DNA of 64,000 bases, taken from assembly GCF_027627575.1 (NCBI RefSeq), contig NZ_CP114065.1:2728001-2792000 (forward strand). Reading direction: 5' to 3'. Made by a program: the position numbers and the translations under genes. Source of the DNA: Kribbella sp. CA-293567. Its GTDB lineage: Bacteria > Actinomycetota > Actinomycetes > Propionibacteriales > Kribbellaceae. Below are positions 35,921-42,404 of the stretch, one piece after another. Below the pieces are notes generated by a model that was not told the origin of the DNA, made no database searches, and was given only the letters and a program-made list of their open reading frames with translations. Each line of letters opens with the position of its first letter. Position 1 is the stretch's first letter.

Positions 35921-36204
35921 CGAATCCGGTGCAAGCGGGTGGATAGCGACTGAAGTTGAGTTGTGGTCGGCCACCAACGCGAGAATTGGCCTCTTTTCAC
36001 CGTTTTTGGAGCAGTGGGAAGGGGCGGCGGCTCAACGGGCGAGGGCGCTCCGGTGTCGCCACCATCGAGCCAACCGGCGTACTTCATCACCAACTTGGCT
36101 ACCTGAGCTGGATCGGCGTCAGACGGGATGATGACCACCCACGGGTGGTCCTCATCGTCGTCTTCGCCTTGGAATCGGTCTCGCCGCACCTCGCCGTGCA
36201 GCAG
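35908..36204 (-). pseudogene. Remnant A of the 41083-41451 gene, 5' truncated
   Basis: The antisense frame reads LLHGEVRRDRFQGEDDDED and HPWVVIIPSDAD, closely matching the intact gene near dapF from its codon for LLHGEV onward; the first 20 or so codons, including the start, are missing. The homologous part fades near 35910. At 36204 it switches abruptly to RHS sequence on the other strand. It contains the conserved palindrome at 36127-36156. Confidence 0.75.
36127..36156. repeat. 30-bp palindrome, copy A
   Basis: Two 14-base arms around a 2-base centre, with one mismatch in the left arm. Copies B and C lie at the equivalent place in the other two versions of the same gene. It ends 48 bp from the junction with the second RHS copy. 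Confidence 0.85.
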
Positions 36205-36233
36205 TTACGACGCGGCCGGCCGACTCGCCCAAC

Positions 36234-38546
36234 GTGACTCCGACCGGTCGCGAGACCCGCATGGCCTACACACCATCCGGCGCAGTCGCCTCGACGACGC
36301 TGCCTGCCGGATCGGTGTCCTACACCTACGACAACCTCGGCCGCACCACCAAGGTCGACTACTCCGACAGCACCCCGGACGTCACCTCGACCTACGACGT
36401 AGCCGGCCGTCCGAAGACAGTCACCGCGGGAGCCGCTTCGACCGCGTACAACTACGACAAGGCCGGCCGAGTCACCGACCTCACCCGCGGCTCCGCGGCC
36501 TTCACCTACGCTCACGACCCCCAAGGACGGCTCGCCAAGCGAACCTACCCGGACGGCCGGTCCCAGGCGTTCACCTACGACGCCGACGGGCTCGTCGCAG
36601 GTTCGACCCTCAGCGGCGGTTCGATCGCCACACCGATCGCGACGGCCTACACCTACGACGCGGCCGGTCACCTGAAGAAGACCGACGCGGGTGGGCTGGT
36701 CACCGATCGCACCTACGACGACGCCGGCCAACTCACCAAGATCGAGCATGGCCGCTCCGGCACCGCGCTCATGTCCCAAACGGTTGCCTACGACAACGCG
36801 GGCAGACCCACCAAGACCGACACGACCCGCGGGAGCACAGTCAAACGCAGCCTCTACGGCTACGACGCTGCCGGACAACTCACGAGCTTCTGTACGCCGT
36901 CGTCGGTCACCGTCACCTGTGATGGTGCACCTAGTACGCAGTACACCTACGACGCCAGCGGCAACCGCAAGACAACCACCGAGGCCACTCCGGGTCAGGC
37001 CGACGTAGTCACCACGACAGTCGTAGACGCCGACGACAGGGTCCAGACCGAGACCACCGGAACCAGCGTCACCACCAGTACCTACGACGGCAACGGCTAC
37101 CTGAAGAACCGTGGCTCGCCGGCCGGCACAGAGGCATTCACCTACCGTCTCGACGGCAACCTCGCCCAGACGACCACCACCGCCGGCACCGTCATCGACT
37201 ACACCTACGACGAAGCCGGCAACCGCCTCACCTCCAGCGCCGACGGCGCACTGCAGTCCAAGTGGACGTGGGACACCGTCGGTTCCCTCCCGATCCGCAT
37301 CACCGAAGCCAACAGCGCCGGGACGACCACGCACCGATGGGCCAACGACCCTGTCAGTGGCCTGGGCGGCGCCTTCATCGACACCGTCGGCACCACCCCG
37401 ACCTGGCTCCTCGGCGACTACCAAGGCTCGATCACCGACACCACCAGCACCGGCACAGCCCTGACCGGCACTGCAACCTGGGACCCCATCGGCACCCCGA
37501 TTGCGGCGCCCACCGGCGCCATGTCCACCAACCCCCTGCGCTTCCACAGCCAGTACCAGGACACCAAAACCAACCTGTACGACGTACGCCTCCGCGACTA
37601 CGACGCAACCCAAGGCCGCTTCACCGGCCCTGACCCCGTCTCAGCCTCGCCACGCGACGGCTTCATCCAGAACTACTCGTACGGCTACAACAACCCCCTG
37701 AACTTCACAGACCCCTCCGGAGCCTGCTGGATCTGTGGCGCGGTCGGTGCAGTAGTCGGCGGCGTAGTCGGTGGAATCTCCGGCGGCGTCAGCGCCTACA
37801 AGGAGAGCGGCGGCGACTGGGGCGCAACGTGGGAAGGCGCAGGCAAGGGCGCAATCCAGGGTGCTCTGTCGGGAGGGGCCGCCGGCCTCTGCGCTGGCGG
37901 CGGGCTAGCAGCAATGGCTGTCTGCGCAGGCGCGGGCAACGCTGCTGGCGGCTACTTGAACTCCCTTATCTGGGGCGACGACTACTCCTGGGGCGACGCA
38001 GGCGAAGACTTCGCCTGGGGCTTCGGTGCCACCCTCACCCTCGGAGGGCTCGGCAAGGCGGGCAAGAATTTATTCAAGAACACGCGAGCGGCCCAAGCGA
38101 GCGCGAATTGGGTCAAAAAGAACATCAGGCCACACCTGCCTGCCCACCTCCGCGGACAATACCAGTGTCCGCCGGCTGAAACGCCGTCAGCAGGGCCTGC
38201 CCGGTTCATCACGACTGGGAAGGGCGTCACTATCGACCGCTCGTCGGTGGGCAAGAGAATCAGTGTGCAGCGGCAGGGGCGCCATGTTCTCGGCGCGAAG
38301 GAATACAAGAACGGCAGCTACTTCAACTCCGCCGATGACGCCCAGCGAGTCATTGATGCTTTCCACGATGGATCTGCCGAGGTTCTCGGGGTGAAGGGTG
38401 CTGATATAGTTGTGCGCGTGAACAGTGTCACCGGTTTCAATGTGAATCGACGGGCTGGCTTCCCCAAGCAGGCGACTCACGTATTTTTCATCAAAGGTAT
38501 TAAGTCTCCGAGTGTCGTTCCGCACGACCCGAGTTGGAAGCCATGA
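36234..38546 (+). CDS. Orphan 5'-truncated RHS protein with alternative toxin tail
   Basis: RHS similarity begins at about 36205, inside a YD repeat equivalent to 32812 in the full-length gene. A 2-base deletion just after the junction shifts frame, so the first usable start is a GTG at 36234 and the 770-residue product has no signal peptide, Ig-like, beta-helix or early YD region. It keeps the last YD repeats, core end LRFHSQYQDTKTNLYDVRLRDYD, NPLNFTDPSG and a Gly-rich hydrophobic segment. The tip (last 110 residues, with QRQGRHVLGAKEYK, FNSADDAQRVIDAF, VVRVNSVTGFNVN and VVPHDPSWKP) differs from the AHH tip and resembles polymorphic-toxin tails annotated near type 50; that name is tentative. 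Probably a silent donor cassette. Confidence 0.75.
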   Translation: MTPTGRETRMAYTPSGAVASTTLPAGSVSYTYDNLGRTTKVDYSDSTPDVTSTYDVAGRPKTVTAGAASTAYNYDKAGRVTDLTRGSAAFTYAHDPQGRLAKRTYPDGRSQAFTYDADGLVAGSTLSGGSIATPIATAYTYDAAGHLKKTDAGGLVTDRTYDDAGQLTKIEHGRSGTALMSQTVAYDNAGRPTKTDTTRGSTVKRSLYGYDAAGQLTSFCTPSSVTVTCDGAPSTQYTYDASGNRKTTTEATPGQADVVTTTVVDADDRVQTETTGTSVTTSTYDGNGYLKNRGSPAGTEAFTYRLDGNLAQTTTTAGTVIDYTYDEAGNRLTSSADGALQSKWTWDTVGSLPIRITEANSAGTTTHRWANDPVSGLGGAFIDTVGTTPTWLLGDYQGSITDTTSTGTALTGTATWDPIGTPIAAPTGAMSTNPLRFHSQYQDTKTNLYDVRLRDYDATQGRFTGPDPVSASPRDGFIQNYSYGYNNPLNFTDPSGACWICGAVGAVVGGVVGGISGGVSAYKESGGDWGATWEGAGKGAIQGALSGGAAGLCAGGGLAAMAVCAGAGNAAGGYLNSLIWGDDYSWGDAGEDFAWGFGATLTLGGLGKAGKNLFKNTRAAQASANWVKKNIRPHLPAHLRGQYQCPPAETPSAGPARFITTGKGVTIDRSSVGKRISVQRQGRHVLGAKEYKNGSYFNSADDAQRVIDAFHDGSAEVLGVKGADIVVRVNSVTGFNVNRRAGFPKQATHVFFIKGIKSPSVVPHDPSWKP
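36737..37282 (+). repeat. 546-bp segment identical to 33345-33890
   Basis: Second copy of the perfectly conserved RHS core stretch. It lies upstream of the divergent tip, the position needed for tip exchange by recombination. Confidence 0.95.
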
Positions 38547-38866
38547 GGCTACCAACTCCGGATGATCCGGCGGAATCCCCGGTTTGGGAGAATTATATTA
38601 TAGCGCAAACTGTCGAGTCCTCGCGCGGGCAGATTCCGCTGCATGCGCTGGCCATGGGCGTGGAGGTCGACGGCAGGCGAATCGTACTGCGCTTTCAGTT
38701 GAGCGAGCTCGATGAGAGTGATTTGCTGGATATTAGTGAAATCGTCAGTGAAATGTCCGCGCTTGTCGGGGATGAGGTTGAGATTGCGGATATCAAGGAG
38801 GTTCTTGATCAGCGCTCGACCTCGCCTGACGATGGAATTTGTTGGATCTTTTTCTCGCGTGTGTGA
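38543..38866 (+). CDS. Candidate immunity protein of the second RHS cassette
   Basis: The ATG overlaps the stop of the orphan RHS gene (ATGA), giving a 107-residue acidic cytoplasmic protein: LPTPDDPAESPVWENYI, QIPLHALAMGVEVDGRRI, LRFQLSELDESDL, EVLDQRSTSPDDG. Similar small proteins of this length are found behind actinobacterial RHS tails, but I cannot give a family name. The function is inferred from the coupled position. AT content is higher than in core genes. Confidence 0.6.
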   Translation: MRLPTPDDPAESPVWENYIIAQTVESSRGQIPLHALAMGVEVDGRRIVLRFQLSELDESDLLDISEIVSEMSALVGDEVEIADIKEVLDQRSTSPDDGICWIFFSRV

Positions 38867-39105
38867 TCGTCAAAAAAACTGGCGCAGGCGCACGTCTCTA
38901 CGACCAAGACGACCCCTCAACTACTCCGAGCTATCTGCTGCTTGGGTGGCTGCAGAAGTTGGCCTCCGAGCAGGAGCGACTGCTCGGTGGTTTGGTTAAT
39001 GAGATGGAAATTCTTCGATTCACGGAACTCGAAGGCAAAATGTCAGCGGCGATCAAGAAAATCTTTTCGCGTCTGCCATCCATAATCGACCACTCCTCCG
39101 AATAA
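38863..39105 (+). CDS. Small coupled gene behind immunity gene 2
   Basis: A GTG overlapping the previous stop (GTGA) opens 80 codons, with LYDQDDPSTTPSYLLLGWLQ and a helical C-terminal half. The 4-bp overlap repeats the coupling seen at the other toxin/immunity borders. It may be a second immunity factor or the 3' part of a shortened one. No family recognised. Confidence 0.4.
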   Translation: MIVKKTGAGARLYDQDDPSTTPSYLLLGWLQKLASEQERLLGGLVNEMEILRFTELEGKMSAAIKKIFSRLPSIIDHSSE

Positions 39106-39165
39106 TCTGAGGGCAGCGCATCGCAAACTTGGTCGGTGGTAGCCGGCCAGGCCTGCTACCCAACA

Positions 39166-39386
39166 TCACTCGTCCCTTTCAGCCGCTTCGGAGCCGTCGA
39201 AGTGGCTGAGGCTCGGCGGGCGGCTGGGAATTACCCTGTACGCCGGGGAGCCAGCCGTCGTACCGCGTGACCAGCGGCTCCACCACAGCGACATCGGCGT
39301 CAGCCGGGATGAGGACCACCCACAGGTGGTCCTCATCGTCGTCTTCCCCTTGAAAGCGGTCTCGGCGCACCTCGCCATGCAGCAAG
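39166..39386 (-). pseudogene. Remnant B of the 41083-41451 gene, 5' truncated
   Basis: The antisense frame reads LLHGEVRRDRFQGEDDDED, LWVVLIPADADVAVVEPLV and YDGWLPG, close to the intact gene but missing its start. It stops at the same codon as remnant A and then joins an RHS tail fragment on the plus strand. It contains palindrome copy B. The 60 bp between 39106 and 39165 show no gene. Confidence 0.75.
39308..39337. repeat. 30-bp palindrome, copy B
   Basis: Thirteen-base perfect arms around a 4-base centre, same place in the gene as copies A and C. It ends about 47 bp from the RHS junction. Confidence 0.85.
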
Positions 39387-39616
39387 GCGGCGACTGGAGT
39401 GAGACCTGAGAAGGCGTCGGAAAGGGCGCGATTCAGGGCGGTCTTTCGGGAGGGGCCGGCCGGGCTCTGCGCCGGGGGCGGCATCTGGGCAATGGCCGCC
39501 TGCGCAGGCGGCGGCAACGCCGCCGGCGGCTACCTCAACTCCCTCATCTGGGATGAGGAAGACTCCTGGGCGACACAGGCAAAGACTTCGCCTGGGGCTT
39601 CGGCACCACCCTCACC
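39387..39616 (+). pseudogene. Broken start of third RHS tail cassette
   Basis: Translation gives GGDWSET then a stop, then EGVGKGAIQGGLSGGAG, a frameshift, and in another frame LCAGGGIWAMAACAGGGNAAGGYLNSLIW. These match the glycine-rich segment that follows PSGAC in the second RHS copy. At least one nonsense codon and two frameshifts separate the parts, so nothing upstream can be expressed as an RHS protein. Confidence 0.75.
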
Positions 39617-40069
39617 ATGGGCGGGCTCGGCAAGGCCGGCGGCACGATCTTCGAGAAGACGAAGGTCGTCCAATGGCTCGACAAGAACATCGTGCCGCAC
39701 CTTCCCGCGAAGCTCCGCGGCCAGTACAAATGCCCACCGACCGAAAAGCCGACGGGCCAGGTCGCCACAGTCCAGGGCACGACGAACCGCGTACTCCCGA
39801 AATCTCATCCGATCGGCAAGAGCCTTGGAGCCGCTTCGCGAGCTGAGCAGATCGCTCGAAAGCTTAAGATGAATGCCTCCAGCCCCACGACGCGCCAGGT
39901 GCTGAACAGCCTCGACATGCCGGTCGAGGAATTCATCTCCAAGTATCGCCTGGCGTCGATCTGGGGACGATTGGGAAGCGAGGTCAGGGGTATGACTGTG
40001 GAAGAAGCGATCACGTCTTCCAAAATGGCGCGAAAGCTGCTGGTAGATGGGCGGTTCGCGCGAAAGTGA
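39617..40069 (+). CDS. Third RHS tail: headless candidate toxin domain
   Basis: An in-frame ATG gives 150 residues. The first 50 (MGGLGKAGGTIFEKTKVVQ, LPAKLRGQYKCPP) match the linker in the second RHS copy. The last 85 form a distinct tip with AEQIARKLKMNASSPTTRQ, MPVEEFISKYR and MTVEEAITSSKMARKLLV, mostly helical and of no family I recognise. Toxin identity is inferred from its place between an RHS linker and a coupled downstream gene. It has no secretion shell, so it is likely a donor cassette. Confidence 0.55.
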   Translation: MGGLGKAGGTIFEKTKVVQWLDKNIVPHLPAKLRGQYKCPPTEKPTGQVATVQGTTNRVLPKSHPIGKSLGAASRAEQIARKLKMNASSPTTRQVLNSLDMPVEEFISKYRLASIWGRLGSEVRGMTVEEAITSSKMARKLLVDGRFARK

Positions 40070-40389
40070 AATACGATGTCGACGGCAAAGATGAATCGGT
40101 CAAAATATTTCTCCGTGCGCTGGAAGTAAAGTTCCAAGACTGGGAGGTAAAGGACCATTGGGTAGGTGATCGGTGCGCTATCGGAATAGTGAGCCCCTTG
40201 GCTCCTCGACGCCTCGCGTACGTCAGCACGTGGGCGCAGCCTTCCGAGTGCTACTACATAGAGTTAGAACTGGCAGATCACCTCCCCGATGAGTACAAGG
40301 TTGTCGCCAGTATGGAGAGTTGTTGTTTGAAGGATGCGATCACCGCCGTTCTCCATCATCTGACGGGGGATGTCGGAGGAGTTCGGTGA
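40066..40389 (+). CDS. Candidate immunity protein of the third RHS cassette
   Basis: A GTG overlapping the tail stop (GTGA) opens 107 codons: KYDVDGKDESVKIFLRALE, WVGDRCAIGIVSPLAPRRL, CYYIELELADHLPDEYKVV, LKDAITAVLHHLTGDVG. Small, acidic and cytoplasmic. Family unknown; assignment rests on the repeated 4-bp coupling. Confidence 0.55.
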   Translation: MKYDVDGKDESVKIFLRALEVKFQDWEVKDHWVGDRCAIGIVSPLAPRRLAYVSTWAQPSECYYIELELADHLPDEYKVVASMESCCLKDAITAVLHHLTGDVGGVR

Positions 40390-40520
40390 GTGGCGCGGGC
40401 TCGGTCGTCAGTCTCACCTGCTGAGGAGTCACAAAGTGACCGCTTTGAGGTCTGCCAAGTCCGACCGGTGGATCCAATCGACCTTAGTGCTCTCATCGCT
40501 GGTGTAGAACACCCGGCCTC
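40390..40520 (+). other. Spacer between cassettes 3 and 4
   Basis: No convincing gene. Short open stretches lack a start and similarity to neighbours. Likely decayed cassette DNA. Confidence 0.4.
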
Positions 40521-40709
40521 AGCAACGCCTATATCAAGAAGGTTCTGAAGAAAATCGGCACCGAGCCCCACGTGTTCAAGATGGAGCACGTGGACAAGAC
40601 AGTGATAGCTCGTTTCGACATCAAGGTCGGCGCAGGGCGCGAGTTCTTCCTCGTCAACAAGAATGGGAAAATTGTGGTGCCGACTGGAGTCTTCCCGGAT
40701 GAGTTGTGA
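40521..40709 (+). pseudogene. Fourth RHS tail fragment (63 codons)
   Basis: An in-frame stretch without a start reads NAYIKKVLKKIGTEPHVFK, IARFDIKVGAGREFFLVNK and VVPTGVFPDEL, then a stop. It looks like the C-terminal end of a toxin tip, with the HFDI-like segment (RFDIKV) common in tip nucleases. The RHS linker is gone. The next start overlaps its stop as TGATG. Confidence 0.5.
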
Positions 40710-41016
40710 TGATTCGCGCTGAGTTAGCGGTGGAAAGCACGGCGCTCTCATCGAGTCAGTTGACCGCCGCCATCGGGCGTGCGCCAGACTCCGGGCGCAC
40801 AGTCGGTAGCCGAGTCAGATTCAACCCGCCCGAACCCACAGGTCGTCTTTCTGGGTGCTGAACCTCACGTGGGACGAGCTCGTGCACGGGGAGCTGAGGG
40901 AATCTCCGGCGCAGTCACTGCGCTGGGGGATGAGTTCGGCGACCGTCTCGCTGGCTCGGGCTGAGGCTGAGGCTGAGGCCAGCATCGCGGTGGACCAATA
41001 CGTCGGAGCAGAGTGA
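40709..41016 (+). pseudogene. Frameshifted immunity-like gene of cassette 4
   Basis: From the ATG at 40709 (TGATG overlap) the frame reads MIRAELAVESTALSSSQL and VRFNPPEPTGRL, then stops at 40861. A second frame continues from there to 41016 (NLTWDELVHGEL ... DQYVGAE). Joining them would need one frameshift. The start resembles DUF4279-type immunity proteins, at low confidence. Confidence 0.4.
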
Positions 41017-41082
41017 ATAGGGCTGCGGCGGTCATTGGTAGTCGCTGAGGGGCACTGCATCAAAAGCCTTTGTTCAGTAAGA

Positions 41083-41451
41083 TCAGTCGATCTGAATTGA
41101 GCCGTCTTCGCTGAGGTGGCGGACTGGAGTCTCTTCGGCAAGCTCGGTGGTCGTAGCCGGGTAAGACAGTTGCCTAGCTCTTTTTAGCCGCCTAGGAGCC
41201 GTCGGAAGTGGTTCAGGCTCCGCCGACGGCTGCGAACCACCCATAGCGGCATCGAGCCAGCCGTCATGCTCCGCGACCAGCGGCTCCACCACGGCGGCGT
41301 CGGCGTCAGCCGGGATGAGGACCACCCACGGGTGGTCCTCATCGTCGTCTTCGCCCTGGAACCGGTCTCGCCGCACCTCGCCGTGCAGTAGCTCGGCCAC
41401 CGTGTCGGCGTCCTCGCGCTCGAAGAAGTACGCCACCAGTTCCTCGCTCAT
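41083..41451 (-). CDS. Conserved acidic protein; intact parent of the two antisense remnants
   Basis: The 122-residue product starts MSEELVAYFFEREDADTVAE and continues LLHGEVRRDRFQGEDDDED, HPWVVLIPADAD, VVEPLVAEHDGWLD, then a Pro- and Arg-rich tail. No family recognised. Residues 21 onward recur twice in the RHS array as remnants A and B. It is divergent from dapF, with 22 bp between the start codons, and may be an old dapF neighbour that was copied into the array. It contains palindrome copy C. Confidence 0.7.
   Translation of the reverse strand: MSEELVAYFFEREDADTVAELLHGEVRRDRFQGEDDDEDHPWVVLIPADADAAVVEPLVAEHDGWLDAAMGGSQPSAEPEPLPTAPRRLKRARQLSYPATTTELAEETPVRHLSEDGSIQID
41314..41343. repeat. 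30-bp palindrome, copy C (perfect)
   Basis: Fourteen-base perfect arms around AC. It encodes DEDHPWVVLI on the minus strand. This is the version inside the intact gene. Confidence 0.9.
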
Positions 41452-41473
41452 ACCCGAACCGTACGATTCCTCC

Positions 41474-42322
41474 ATGAGCATCGGCACCTTCCCCTGGTTG
41501 AAGGGGCATGGCACGGAGAACGATTTCGTGCTGCTGCCCGACCCCGACGGGAGCGTGCACGAGGAACTCGACGAAGAGTTGGTCCGCTTCCTGTGCGACC
41601 GCCATGCCGGGCTGGGCGCGGACGGTGTGCTGCGGGTGATCGAGGGGTCGAAGCAGTCGTACGTCGAGGACGGTGGCGACTGGTTCATGGACTACCGCAA
41701 CGCCGATGGCTCGATCGCCGAGATGTGCGGCAACGGCGTCCGGGTGTTCGTCCGGTACCTCGTGGAGGCCGGTCTGGCCGGCGGCAAGCCGGTGCGGGTC
41801 GGGACTCGGGCCGGCGTCAAGGAAGTCGTGGTCAACGACGACGGGACCATCACCGTCGACATGGGCGAGCCGGTGCTTCCCGGACCGGCCGGCATCGTCG
41901 TGGACGCGAACGGGCACCAGTGGCCGGCCCTGCACGTCGACATGGGCAACCCGCACGCGGTGGCCTTCGTGGATTCGCTCGCCGAGCCGGGCAACCTGTG
42001 CGACCAGCCCGGCTGGTCACCCGCCGACGCCTTCCCGCGCGGCGTGAACATCGAGTTCGTGGTCCGCAAGGGCCCGAACGAGGTCGCCATGCGGGTGCAC
42101 GAGCGCGGCGCGGGGGAGACCCGCTCCTGTGGGACCGGCACCTGTGCCGTCGCGGTGGCAGCGGCCCGGGCCGCTCGCCAGAGTCTGCCGGTCACGTATC
42201 GCGTCGGCGTACCGGGTGGGGCGGTGACGGTCACGTGGCGCGAGGACAACCATCTGGAGCTCACCGGGCCGGCCGTGATCCACGCTCGCGGGGAGTTCGA
42301 TCGCTCCTGGTTGCCCGCCTGA
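41474..42322 (+). CDS. dapF: Diaminopimelate epimerase
   Basis: DapF interconverts LL- and meso-diaminopimelate for lysine and peptidoglycan synthesis. The 282-residue product has both catalytic cysteines: Cys85 in EMCGNGVRVF and Cys219 in RSCGTGTC. GHGTENDFVLL at the N-terminus and MGNPHAVAFVD are also typical. The ATG at 41474 is chosen because it gives the standard start; the frame upstream crosses the divergent gene. Confidence 0.95.
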   Translation: MSIGTFPWLKGHGTENDFVLLPDPDGSVHEELDEELVRFLCDRHAGLGADGVLRVIEGSKQSYVEDGGDWFMDYRNADGSIAEMCGNGVRVFVRYLVEAGLAGGKPVRVGTRAGVKEVVVNDDGTITVDMGEPVLPGPAGIVVDANGHQWPALHVDMGNPHAVAFVDSLAEPGNLCDQPGWSPADAFPRGVNIEFVVRKGPNEVAMRVHERGAGETRSCGTGTCAVAVAAARAARQSLPVTYRVGVPGGAVTVTWREDNHLELTGPAVIHARGEFDRSWLPA

Positions 42323-42404
42323 ACGGGAATTCGGTACGCCGCGGGGTCGTTGGAACAGTAATCGGGTCGCCTGTCCGGGTGAGCCGTGCCACGATGGAAG
42401 GTAT

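Noticed and set aside
36099..37613. A 504-codon minus-strand frame joining remnant A to RHS antisense sequence
   Set aside because: Only its end (36099-36204) has true homology; the rest is the shadow of the second RHS copy.
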